Shown: positions 1 to 6,760 of the stretch, one piece after another | Numbering within the stretch: the stretch's first letter is position 1 | Layout: every line of letters begins with the position of its first letter | Assembly: GCA_937897585.1 (NCBI GenBank) | Contig: CALCNY010000157.1 | Span: forward strand, 1-6,869 | DNA: 6,869 bases | Reading direction: 5' to 3' | DNA from: an uncultured Chitinophagaceae bacterium | GTDB lineage: Bacteria; Bacteroidota; Bacteroidia; Chitinophagales; Chitinophagaceae | Made by a program: the position numbers and the translations under genes | The notes under the pieces: generated by a model | The model's database searches: none | Seen by the model: the letters and a program-made list of their open reading frames with translations, nothing else | What the model was told of the DNA's origin: nothing

Positions 1-890
1 TTGCAATCTTTGTAATAAATGCGGTGTCCCCACTTTGCATCTGTTGTTTTAGTTACATGATAAATAGCACTATCTTTCATGTGATCTGAAAACCTACAAT
101 TAGTAAGTAACATTTGAGCATCTCTGTGATAACGACCTAAATAAAAATCAGCATACCCATCGAAATAACATTGATTCAATACCGAAATACTTTCTTTATG
201 TTTACTACCATCATGCCAAATAATTGCAGGCCCATTATATGCATAAAACTCACAATTTTCAGCCCATGCCCAGCCTCTCGGGCAATACAAATCAACACCT
301 CCTTCCATTCTGCAATCCTTGAAATAGAAATAACCATTATCAACATTCCATGGACTAACTGTATCTCCACCAAATGAACTGAAAGTACAATTTACAGCTG
401 CAAACCTTGTCGCCTTCATGGTTCGTAAAGCCATTTGATGGCCTGTTTTAGTAATTTTCTTTTCATGCTTTGATGTATCATTCGCACATGAAATTATTTT
501 CTCCTCTTTAAAATCAAAACCAAAACTATTACGAACAGTTAGATTTGCCAATGTTACATCATTGCCATTTACATTAACCGTTGCCACGCCCCAATCATCG
601 GGATGATTACATCTGAATTCATCTCTTGAAATCGCTTGTGTAATCACCACTTTGTTTCTGGATTCACCTTTGATTAAAATATTGTTTTTTTCAATCAGTA
701 GCTTTTCATTGTAATTACCATTCTTCACAAAAATCACACGCTGTGTTTTGGCATCATCTGATAAACTATTAATTGCTTCCTGAATAGAAACAAAATCTCC
801 ATGCCCAGCAACATCAACAACCACAGGCTTTTGCGCCATGCAAAGGCAAGTCCAAATACAAGCTGTGATATGTAAAAAAATCAATTTCAT
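1..890 (-). CDS. Secreted CE8-like pectinesterase, divergent; C-terminus beyond window
   Basis: Probable carbohydrate esterase family 8 enzyme, which would remove methyl esters from homogalacturonan in the periplasm or outside the cell. 296 codons are visible and the 3' end is cut off by the window edge. Residues 1-19 form a signal peptide with predicted cleavage A19|Q20. The mature protein begins with the typical right-handed beta-helix opening (VDVAGHGDFVSIQEAI, about 25-40). CE8 motifs appear in order: GNYNE at 58-62, QMALR at 152-156, GGDT at 174-177 (putative acid D176), VDLYCPRG at 199-206 (putative nucleophile D200) and LGRYH at 251-255 (putative R253). In classical plant and Erwinia enzymes these read GxYxE, QAVAL, QDTL, DFIFG and LGRPW, so the Gln before the acid Asp is Gly here and the Trp after LGR is lost. 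The start ATG overlaps the stop of the GH105 gene by four bases, which suggests translational coupling. The family call is firm; methylesterase activity on homogalacturonan is inferred. Confidence 0.85.
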   Translation of the reverse strand, partial: MKLIFLHITACIWTCLCMAQKPVVVDVAGHGDFVSIQEAINSLSDDAKTQRVIFVKNGNYNEKLLIEKNNILIKGESRNKVVITQAISRDEFRCNHPDDWGVATVNVNGNDVTLANLTVRNSFGFDFKEEKIISCANDTSKHEKKITKTGHQMALRTMKATRFAAVNCTFSSFGGDTVSPWNVDNGYFYFKDCRMEGGVDLYCPRGWAWAENCEFYAYNGPAIIWHDGSKHKESISVLNQCYFDGYADFYLGRYHRDAQMLLTNCRFSDHMKDSAIYHVTKTTDAKWGHRIYYKDC

Positions 891-896
891 TTTTTT
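887..896 (-). other. A7 run and ATGA stop/start overlap between GH105 and CE8 genes
   Basis: On the coding strand the GH105 gene ends TCA AAA AAA TGA, and the CE8 start ATG uses the last A of that run plus the TG of the stop. Termination and reinitiation at ATGA would couple translation of the two genes. In the GH105 frame the seven A residues also form a slippery heptamer of the A AAA AAA type directly before the stop. A -1 slip there would move exactly into the CE8 frame. The sequence and frames are seen directly; any use of the slip is speculative. Confidence 0.6.
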
Positions 897-2842
897 GATT
901 GAGCCAATAACCAAGTAAACAAATTCTCTGCTGCTTTATAATTTTGGTATTCAGCAGGCAATTTTCTACCGTCGATATACTCATTATAAAACCATGGATC
1001 ACCCACCGCAAAAACAGTTCCTTTACCATAGCGAGCAACTGTCATTAATATTTCATTGTTTTCTTTATATACAGCTTTGATATCAACAACACCATTTGTA
1101 GGCGCTACCAAATTCTGTGTACAAAGTTGTTTGATATATCCTCTTTCTGCATCAACAAAAATGTCAGGCGATTGTTTCAAATCAACAGCACCATCTTCAA
1201 AGTGATCGTTTTTCACATCATGTCTTACATTCACATTCCAATTGAAGCCGAAGCAAGAAGCCAATTCATTAAAGTGTTCAAACTCCACATTATTGCTGTC
1301 ATTTGCCATCAACAATAATACTCCGCCTTTTTTCACGTAGTCGCATATAGCTTTAATGTCTTTTTTTCTGATGTAATTAGGTGTTTTATTTTCTTTAGGC
1401 CAATCCGGATCAATCAGCATATAAACAGATGTATTCTTTAGCAACTTTTTTGTTGGAGCTTCATCTAAAGTTGCCGTTTCTGCTCCTTGTTTTTGTAGAA
1501 TATGATTAACGAAATAATAACCTCCATTGTCACGCTCCCACCATTTATAATGAAAGACAACTTGTTTACCAAACGCATCCACATGAGTTTCGCGATTGAA
1601 ATAATTATCCATCATCACAAGTTTTCTTTTTCTCGGTTGTATTGAATTACTATTATCAATTACAGAGTTCATTAACGTCAACGCCGGATTCATTTGCATT
1701 TCTGCTGCTGCAATTAGGAATACGCCAAGACCTTTAGGATCATTATTGATTACCGGCTCCGACATGTAATAATCAAAACTGCCATCGCGATATGGATTAT
1801 TGCCCAAACCGCTGACTTTTACCGTTCCGGATAAATAATAGCTTCCATTATCTTGGTGCACAAAGTTTTGCTTGATATTTTCGAAACCTTTAATTGCCAC
1901 TTGTACATAGTCGTTACTGATATAACCTTTTCTTGAAGCCTTTGCCATGAAATATACAAATTGGCAACTTGCTGATGTTTCAAAATAATTCTTTTCTTTG
2001 CCTTTCCCATTGTAACCAAGAACATCATACCACAGACCGGAATTTACATCTTGATTCTTTGCAATTACAACAGCAAGCCTATTTACAATAGCCAGTAATT
2101 CTTTTCTTTTAGGATGATTTTCTGGAAACCAATCCAATACATCAACTAACGCAGATGCATACCAGCCCATAGCCCTTGCCCAGGCTTCTGATGAACAACC
2201 AGTGTTAGGACTAGACCATTTTTCTTTTCTTGACTCATCCCAGCCATGATACATCAATCCTGAATGCTGATTGCGCATATGATTTTCAGCAAGAATAAAT
2301 TGATTGGCAATGTCATTAAACGAAGTGTCTTCATGTGTCAATGAAGCGTACTCAGCATAAAAAGGTTCTGCCATATACAAACCATCAAGCCACATTTGAT
2401 TAGGATATATTTTCTTATGCCAGAAACCACCTTCAGTTGTGCGAGGCTGTCTTCTCAATTGATCACGGAGAGAATTAGCAGCAATTAAATACTTTTCATT
2501 CAAAGTAACTTTGTATAGCATCAACAATGTTCTTCCTATGTTGATATTGTCGATGTTTAACTCTTCGGCACGATACGTTTTAATACTGCCTTTAGCATCA
2601 ACAAAAAAATCTACTTGTTTTTGAATGTATTTAAAATATTGACCATTACCGGTGTTGAGCCATTGCCCTTCAATACCTTTCAATAAAACACCAAGATCAT
2701 AGCTCCACTTGGCAGGTTTATTATCCAGTGAGAAAGAATCCTTCCATGTAGACATCACCACGTCTGAAATTTCATTGGCATAAAACTGCGCCTGCAGTTG
2801 CAAGGAAATTAATAACGATATAAAAACAAATGTTTTTTTCAT
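887..2842 (-). CDS. Secreted GH105 unsaturated rhamnogalacturonyl/galacturonyl hydrolase with C-terminal DUF4350-like domain
   Basis: Resembles the YteR/YesR group (GH105), which removes the 4,5-unsaturated uronic acid from the non-reducing end of oligosaccharides made by pectin or rhamnogalacturonan lyases. The protein has 651 residues. Residues 1-18 are a signal peptide (cleavage A18|Q19), so it is probably periplasmic. Residues about 22-385 form the (alpha/alpha)6 barrel, with family landmarks D98 in NIDNINIG, D153 in MWLDGLYM (the likely general acid, matching YteR D143), HGWD at 199-202 and EAWARAMGWY at 219-228. Typical GH105 proteins have about 370-400 residues. The remaining 405-648 look like an alpha/beta (amidotransferase-fold, DUF4350-type) domain, with KLVMMDNYFNRE, then YMLIDPDWP, then KKGGVLLLMANDSNN. 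Its role is unknown. The gene starts 18 bases after the GH28 stop and ends in an ATGA overlap with the CE8 gene. No lyase to supply its substrate is in the window, so one is expected elsewhere. Confidence 0.9.
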   Translation of the reverse strand: MKKTFVFISLLISLQLQAQFYANEISDVVMSTWKDSFSLDNKPAKWSYDLGVLLKGIEGQWLNTGNGQYFKYIQKQVDFFVDAKGSIKTYRAEELNIDNINIGRTLLMLYKVTLNEKYLIAANSLRDQLRRQPRTTEGGFWHKKIYPNQMWLDGLYMAEPFYAEYASLTHEDTSFNDIANQFILAENHMRNQHSGLMYHGWDESRKEKWSSPNTGCSSEAWARAMGWYASALVDVLDWFPENHPKRKELLAIVNRLAVVIAKNQDVNSGLWYDVLGYNGKGKEKNYFETSASCQFVYFMAKASRKGYISNDYVQVAIKGFENIKQNFVHQDNGSYYLSGTVKVSGLGNNPYRDGSFDYYMSEPVINNDPKGLGVFLIAAAEMQMNPALTLMNSVIDNSNSIQPRKRKLVMMDNYFNRETHVDAFGKQVVFHYKWWERDNGGYYFVNHILQKQGAETATLDEAPTKKLLKNTSVYMLIDPDWPKENKTPNYIRKKDIKAICDYVKKGGVLLLMANDSNNVEFEHFNELASCFGFNWNVNVRHDVKNDHFEDGAVDLKQSPDIFVDAERGYIKQLCTQNLVAPTNGVVDIKAVYKENNEILMTVARYGKGTVFAVGDPWFYNEYIDGRKLPAEYQNYKAAENLFTWLLAQSKK

Positions 2843-2860
2843 AAAAGCAACGTCTCTTAA

Positions 2861-4504
2861 TTAATGAACATCAATCACATTTTCAGAGACTTCTGGTTCT
2901 AGTTTATATTTTTCTTTAACTTTTGAAAAGTCTGTTTTTGAGATTTTTAACGAAGCATTTCTGTCGCCAGCAATGCGAAATCCAAGTTCAGCATTAGAGG
3001 AAAATTGCATTCCTTCGAAACTGATATTGTCGCTATTGATTACATCTACACATGGATTGGTTACTTCCGAATATACTTTTACATTTTTGAAATCAACCGC
3101 AGATGCTTCCTGAATATCGATACCCAAATGAGATTTAATGAAAATATTTTCAAGAACAATCTGCTTTACATGAGATTCAGGGATACCTCTGAGGAATATT
3201 GCTTTTTCGGCACCATCGCAATAAATATTGCTGATATTGAAATTTTTGAATACAGGAGTCGTTTCGTCAAAAGGCAATTTTTCAACTTTAGGCAATTCTC
3301 TTTTTTCTCCCGGTTGAGGCACAGGATCTTTTGCTGCATAATACATATCAAACAAGATGGCTTCTCCAACTATGTCTTTCATGTAAATGTTTTTCACGCG
3401 AATATTTTCAACAACACCACCACGACCTCTGGTTGTTTTAAAACGTAAACCAATATCAGTACCCATGAAAGTGCAATTCTCTACATCAATATTTTTAACG
3501 CCACCACTCATTTCACTTCCAATTACAAAACCACCATGTGAAGCATAAACAGTGCAATTTTTTATTGAAACATTTTCAGTAGGCTTGTTTCTTTTACGAC
3601 CTGCTTCATCTCTACCGCTTTTCATACAAAGCCCATCATCACCCACATTAAAAATCGAATTTTCAATTACCACATTTTTACAACTTTCAACATCGATACC
3701 ATCGCCGTTTTGTGCGTAAGAAGGATTTTTAACATTGATATTTCTAACTACAAGATTTTCGCATAACATAGGATGCAAGCACCATGCAGGAGAATTTTGG
3801 AACGTAATGCCTTCTAGTAAAATATTTTTACAATTAGCTAGAACCATGAGATTTGGACGAAGAAAATCTTTTACACTATCGTAAAATGCTGGCGTTTTTT
3901 CGGGAGAAATTGCACCTGGATTTTTCAATGTATTTCCATAAAAAGATTTTTGTGAAGGAAACCATGTTTTCTTGTCTTCGCTTAGCAAACCACCTTGAGC
4001 TGTCAATCTTTTCCACTGACCTGCATTTACTTTGTCTTTTTTCACCATTCGCCATGCATCTCCATTACCATCTATAATACCGAAGCCAGTGATGGCAATA
4101 TTCGAAGCGCCTGCAGCAGAAATCGGAGACTCGTTTCTCATTTGAGGCATGCCTTCCCAGTTTGATTCAACTAGTTTATAGTCATTAAAGTTTGCAGAAA
4201 ATACCAATGATGCGCCTTTAGCCAAATGTAAGTTCACGTTGCTCTTCATTACTATCGGACCCGTATTCCAAATCCCGGAAGGAATCAAAACTACACCTCC
4301 TCCTTTTTTGCTACAGTCTGTAATAGCTTTGTTGATAAATGATGTTACAAGTTGATCATCATTAGAAACAGCACCATAGCTAGTTATACTAAATGTGTCC
4401 TTTCTGAATTTGAAAGGTTTTATACTGAATTGTATTGTGTTATTTTGAGCATATGCAACAATGTTTAAACAAGTTGCAAAACATATAATTAGAAAATATC
4501 TCAT
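2861..4504 (-). CDS. Secreted GH28 polygalacturonase
   Basis: Glycoside hydrolase family 28 enzyme that hydrolyses alpha-1,4-galacturonosyl linkages of polygalacturonan or of pectic oligosaccharides. It has 547 residues, with a signal peptide at 1-19 (cleavage A19|Q20). The domain opens with the usual FSITSYGAVSNDD (38-50) and GGGVVLIPSGIWNTGPI (68-84), followed by a parallel beta-helix of repeated N-I/V-x-V-x-N coils. All four GH28 signatures are present: NGDGIDVES at 266-274 (D268), GDDG at 288-291 (D289, D290), SHGG at 322-325 (H323, where the common form is GHG) and RFK at 354-356. The three aspartates and the His, Arg and Lys of the active site are therefore intact. Residues about 155-215 form a Trp- and Lys-rich insertion common in Bacteroidota members. 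Endo versus exo action cannot be settled from sequence; the length and insertion resemble exo-acting relatives. The gene is first after the 163-base gap, so it is probably the first gene of a GH28-GH105-CE8 unit. Confidence 0.95.
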   Translation of the reverse strand: MRYFLIICFATCLNIVAYAQNNTIQFSIKPFKFRKDTFSITSYGAVSNDDQLVTSFINKAITDCSKKGGGVVLIPSGIWNTGPIVMKSNVNLHLAKGASLVFSANFNDYKLVESNWEGMPQMRNESPISAAGASNIAITGFGIIDGNGDAWRMVKKDKVNAGQWKRLTAQGGLLSEDKKTWFPSQKSFYGNTLKNPGAISPEKTPAFYDSVKDFLRPNLMVLANCKNILLEGITFQNSPAWCLHPMLCENLVVRNINVKNPSYAQNGDGIDVESCKNVVIENSIFNVGDDGLCMKSGRDEAGRKRNKPTENVSIKNCTVYASHGGFVIGSEMSGGVKNIDVENCTFMGTDIGLRFKTTRGRGGVVENIRVKNIYMKDIVGEAILFDMYYAAKDPVPQPGEKRELPKVEKLPFDETTPVFKNFNISNIYCDGAEKAIFLRGIPESHVKQIVLENIFIKSHLGIDIQEASAVDFKNVKVYSEVTNPCVDVINSDNISFEGMQFSSNAELGFRIAGDRNASLKISKTDFSKVKEKYKLEPEVSENVIDVH

Positions 4505-4552
4505 TATTGGATAGATGATACTTAATTTAAAAAAATTTAAGGAAACAAGATA

Positions 4553-4560
4553 CTAAAATA
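4553..4560 (-). promoter_or_regulatory. Possible -7 element (TATTTTAG)
   Basis: On the coding strand TATTTTAG matches the Bacteroidota -7 consensus TAnnTTTG at five of its six fixed positions and lies about 50 bases before the GH28 start codon. No convincing TTTG -33 element is seen at the expected distance upstream. In so AT-rich a region the match could be chance. Confidence 0.2.
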
Positions 4561-4594
4561 GCCTTGGGAAAAGCCCGGAATTACTGAGTTTCAG

Positions 4595-4634
4595 CGTTCC
4601 TTTTTACGCAAACGATACCGGGAACGACGTCATT
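4595..4634. promoter_or_regulatory. Candidate operator: interleaved inverted and direct repeats
   Basis: CGTTCC (4595-4600) and GGAACG (4621-4626) form a perfect 6-base inverted repeat around a 20-base centre. AACGA occurs twice as a direct repeat with a 12-base period (4611-4615 and 4623-4627). AACGACGTCATT (4623-4634) is a 12-base palindrome with one mismatched pair around GACGTC. The centre also holds ACGCAAACGAT, which resembles the CGCAAACG-type half-sites seen for LacI-family operators. A dimeric or tandem-binding sugar regulator is plausible, and its position upstream of the possible -7 element would suit an activator. The factor is not identifiable from this window. Confidence 0.3.
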
Positions 4635-4667
4635 TTAAAACAAATAAAAGTTATTCGTAAATATTTA

Positions 4668-5123
4668 TCAAACGGGTATTTTAACTGCTTGTCTGGCAAT
4701 TAAAACCCAGTTTTTTTTCGATTTTTTCCAAACCAATAAAACGCGCAGATTAACTTTTCCTGATGTATGATTATCCAGAGTTTCGGCATGCAATGCAAAC
4801 CTTACAATTGCTGTTTTACCAAAAACTTTTATATCCTGCTCATCCATGTTAATAGTAACAAAATCTGATTTGCCCGTCACCAGTTTATTGATGAATTCTT
4901 TTTTGCCTTCTACGGTTCCTCCTGAATGACCATAACTTAATCGAGAATCTGTCAATTTATCGAGCATTGCGCTATCAGCATCAACCATAGCTTTTGAAAG
5001 CAGCTGTGTTTGCTGCCACACTTCATGTTGGCGACTGATTTCTTTTTTCGTCATTTCTTGGGCCTTTGATTGAAGTTGAATAAACATCAATGAACAAGTC
5101 AAGATTGAAATGAACTTTACCAT
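4668..5123 (-). CDS. Secreted NTF2-like (DUF4440/SnoaL-type) protein, function unknown
   Basis: A 151-residue protein with a signal peptide at 1-21 (cleavage A21|Q22, context SKAQ) and one NTF2-like alpha+beta domain. An N-terminal helix (EISRQHEVWQQTQLLSKAMVDAD) leads into LDKLTDSRLSYGHSGG (54-69), then VEGKKEFINKLVTGKSDF and a curved sheet ending VLLVWKKSKKNWVLIARQAVK (128-148). This layout fits the DUF4440 group. The YGHS segment (64-67) sits where NTF2-fold enzymes often line their pocket, but no catalytic role is established. The reading frame stays open to an ATG at 5243. That longer form would overlap the GH43 gene by 89 bases and bury the signal peptide, so the ATG at 5123 is chosen; it lies 31 bases after the GH43 stop. 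Its place between pectin hydrolases suggests a role in carbohydrate binding or in processing a pectin-derived product, but this is inference. Confidence 0.8.
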   Translation of the reverse strand: MVKFISILTCSLMFIQLQSKAQEMTKKEISRQHEVWQQTQLLSKAMVDADSAMLDKLTDSRLSYGHSGGTVEGKKEFINKLVTGKSDFVTINMDEQDIKVFGKTAIVRFALHAETLDNHTSGKVNLRVLLVWKKSKKNWVLIARQAVKIPV

Positions 5124-5154
5124 ACGTTTTATTTTAAAACAGAGTTTGAATAAT

Positions 5155-6741
5155 TTAATAAGCAACTTCAAAGAAATCAAAATCAGCAGCACCACAATCA
5201 TTTGATTTTTTCTTACCTGTTGCAAAAATCCCAAATTTTGCACCTACCCATTTGCCTTGTTTGGCGATGAAATGATTGTCAACCGATTTGAATTCTTTTC
5301 CACCAAAACTATAACTGAAAGTACCAACAGCATTTGATGTTATTTTCAATTTTAATAGAACTGAATTCGATGAAGAATTTAAAGTATCCAATATAGTTAC
5401 TTGTTCAGCTTTTCCTTTATCAGCATTTTTGCAATCAACTGTAACAAGAAAATATTTGTCGTTTTTTTTCTGAATACCCAACCAGAAATAATCATAGCCA
5501 AAAACAATCAAGCCTGCTTCTTCATCATTATTTAATCTTTCAACATTAATTTTTGTTTTTACTTCGAAATTTGTGGCAGGGAATTTCTGCATCAACAAAT
5601 TAGGAAGGTTGTATTTATTATTAGCAGAGTCTACAATACTTTGTGCATATAATCTTAATTGGCCATCATGAATATAACTCCACTCTAATGCAGCATTGGC
5701 TTGCCATTGCCATTCATTACTTAACACTGAATCAAAAGTTTCAATTGTATGATAATTGAAATCTGTATTATTTTCCGCGATATTATTAATCGGTTCTCCG
5801 ATTTCATCTCCATCATCATCGTTGCCTATTATGGGCCAATCATTTTTCCAAATCATTGGTTGCAAATGAACAATTCTGCCATAAGCATTTTTATCTTGAA
5901 AGTGTAAGAACCAATCTTTCCCTTGAGGAGTTTGAACCCATGCACCTTGATGAGGACCATTGACATCAGATTTGCCTTGTGTCATCACTATTTTTCTTTC
6001 ATAAGGTCCAAAAATATTTTTACTTCTAAGTACTGTTTGCCAACCTGTACTAACGCCACCGGCAGGAGCAAAAATGTAATAGTAATGATTACGCTTGTAT
6101 AATTTAGGACCTTCTATAGTAGGGTCAATAATATGACCATCATACACAATCCTTCCTTCTTCTGAAACCTTTGTTCCATTTGAATTCATTTGTCTTATTG
6201 TCAATAAACTTTTAATACCGGCTCTGCTTCCTGCATAAGCGTGTATCAGGTATGCATTCCCGTTATCATCCCAAAACGGGCAAGGATCGATAATACCTTT
6301 ACCTGACAATACCAGTACAGGCTCTGACCATGGTCCTTGATAACTTTTTGATTGAATCATGTAAATACCAAAATCAGGATCAGGATAGAAGATATAAAAT
6401 AAGTTGTTGTGATATCTTATAGCAGGAGCCCAAACACCACATCCATGTCTAACTGTTTTATAATAATCTTCAGGTATCAACTTTTTTAATGCATAACCAG
6501 ACAATTTCCAATTCACCAAGTCTTTAGAAACCAAGATGGGCAATCCTGGTGTATGGGTAAAACTTGAGGCTGTCATGATATATGTATCGCCAACTCTAAT
6601 GGCATCTGGATCACTATAATCTTTATGCAACACGGGATTTTGATAGACAAGTCCTTTAGTCTGTGCAAAAAGACGCTGATTAAAAAACATCAACATCCCT
6701 TGTATCAACAAAATAATAAAAAACCGATTTGTAAATTTCAT
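5155..6741 (-). CDS. Secreted GH43 beta-xylosidase/alpha-L-arabinofuranosidase with C-terminal beta-sandwich
   Basis: Glycoside hydrolase family 43 exo-enzyme that removes terminal xylose or arabinose from pectic or hemicellulosic side chains. It has 528 residues, with a signal peptide at 1-26 (cleavage A26|Q27). Residues about 33-320 form the five-bladed beta-propeller. The catalytic triad is visible by alignment with the Geobacillus beta-xylosidase XynB3 (D15, D128, E187): general base D44 in YSDPDAI, pKa modulator D152 in IIDPCPFWDD and general acid E210 in PTIEGPKLY. Residues about 333-528 are the concanavalin-like C-terminal sandwich (ETFDSVLSNEWQW onward, ending FDFFEVAY) that often completes the active site in this family. 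The acidic loop DDDGDE (308-313) joins the two. Overall similarity is to GH43 subfamily 12-like proteins, but the subfamily and the choice between xylose and arabinose are uncertain; in a pectin locus arabinose is a good candidate. The gene starts 19 bases after the upstream pectinesterase stop and lies 31 bases before the NTF2-like gene. Confidence 0.9.
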   Translation of the reverse strand: MKFTNRFFIILLIQGMLMFFNQRLFAQTKGLVYQNPVLHKDYSDPDAIRVGDTYIMTASSFTHTPGLPILVSKDLVNWKLSGYALKKLIPEDYYKTVRHGCGVWAPAIRYHNNLFYIFYPDPDFGIYMIQSKSYQGPWSEPVLVLSGKGIIDPCPFWDDNGNAYLIHAYAGSRAGIKSLLTIRQMNSNGTKVSEEGRIVYDGHIIDPTIEGPKLYKRNHYYYIFAPAGGVSTGWQTVLRSKNIFGPYERKIVMTQGKSDVNGPHQGAWVQTPQGKDWFLHFQDKNAYGRIVHLQPMIWKNDWPIIGNDDDGDEIGEPINNIAENNTDFNYHTIETFDSVLSNEWQWQANAALEWSYIHDGQLRLYAQSIVDSANNKYNLPNLLMQKFPATNFEVKTKINVERLNNDEEAGLIVFGYDYFWLGIQKKNDKYFLVTVDCKNADKGKAEQVTILDTLNSSSNSVLLKLKITSNAVGTFSYSFGGKEFKSVDNHFIAKQGKWVGAKFGIFATGKKKSNDCGAADFDFFEVAY

Positions 6742-6760
6742 ATACTAATTTTTAACGCAA

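Larger units (their letters stand above)
4505..4667 (-). promoter_or_regulatory. 163-base intergenic region, probable promoter/regulatory region for GH28-GH105-CE8
   Basis: This is the only gap above 31 bases in the window. It lies between the stop of the NTF2-like gene and the start of GH28, with both genes in the same direction. Its middle is less AT-rich than its edges and holds several symmetric elements, listed separately. Next to the GH28 start is an AT-rich imperfect palindrome (4521-4541). Just after the NTF2-like stop is a perfect TAAATATTTA palindrome (4658-4667). I see no GC-rich hairpin followed by a T-run in the direction of transcription, so a terminator for the upstream gene is not evident. 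Regulatory function is inferred from position and symmetry. Confidence 0.45.

Noticed and set aside
176..373. 65-codon minus-strand frame inside the CE8 gene
   Set aside because: It is an alternate-frame shadow of the CE8 catalytic region, which contains the GGDT and CPRG motifs.
814..1038. 74-codon minus-strand frame across the GH105/CE8 junction
   Set aside because: It is an out-of-frame reading of both genes, each with strong family motifs in its own frame.
3005..3448. 147-codon open frame on the plus strand opposite GH28
   Set aside because: It is antisense to the well-supported beta-helix coils of GH28, is rich in Phe, Ile and Asn as expected from the complement of Asn/Ile/Val repeats, and shows no domain or signal peptide.
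4561..4578. Possible hairpin with GGG and CCC as a terminator
   Set aside because: The stem is only about three base pairs and no T-run follows on the coding strand, so it does not qualify as an intrinsic terminator.
5124..5243. N-terminal extension of the NTF2-like protein to an ATG at 5243
   Set aside because: It would overlap the GH43 C-terminus by 89 bases and place a clear signal peptide 40 residues inside the protein. The ATG at 5123 fits the signal peptide and the spacing.
5810..5820. Short CAT/ATC trinucleotide run
   Set aside because: It encodes the acidic loop DDDGDE in GH43. It is too short to count as a repeat element and is explained by the protein.
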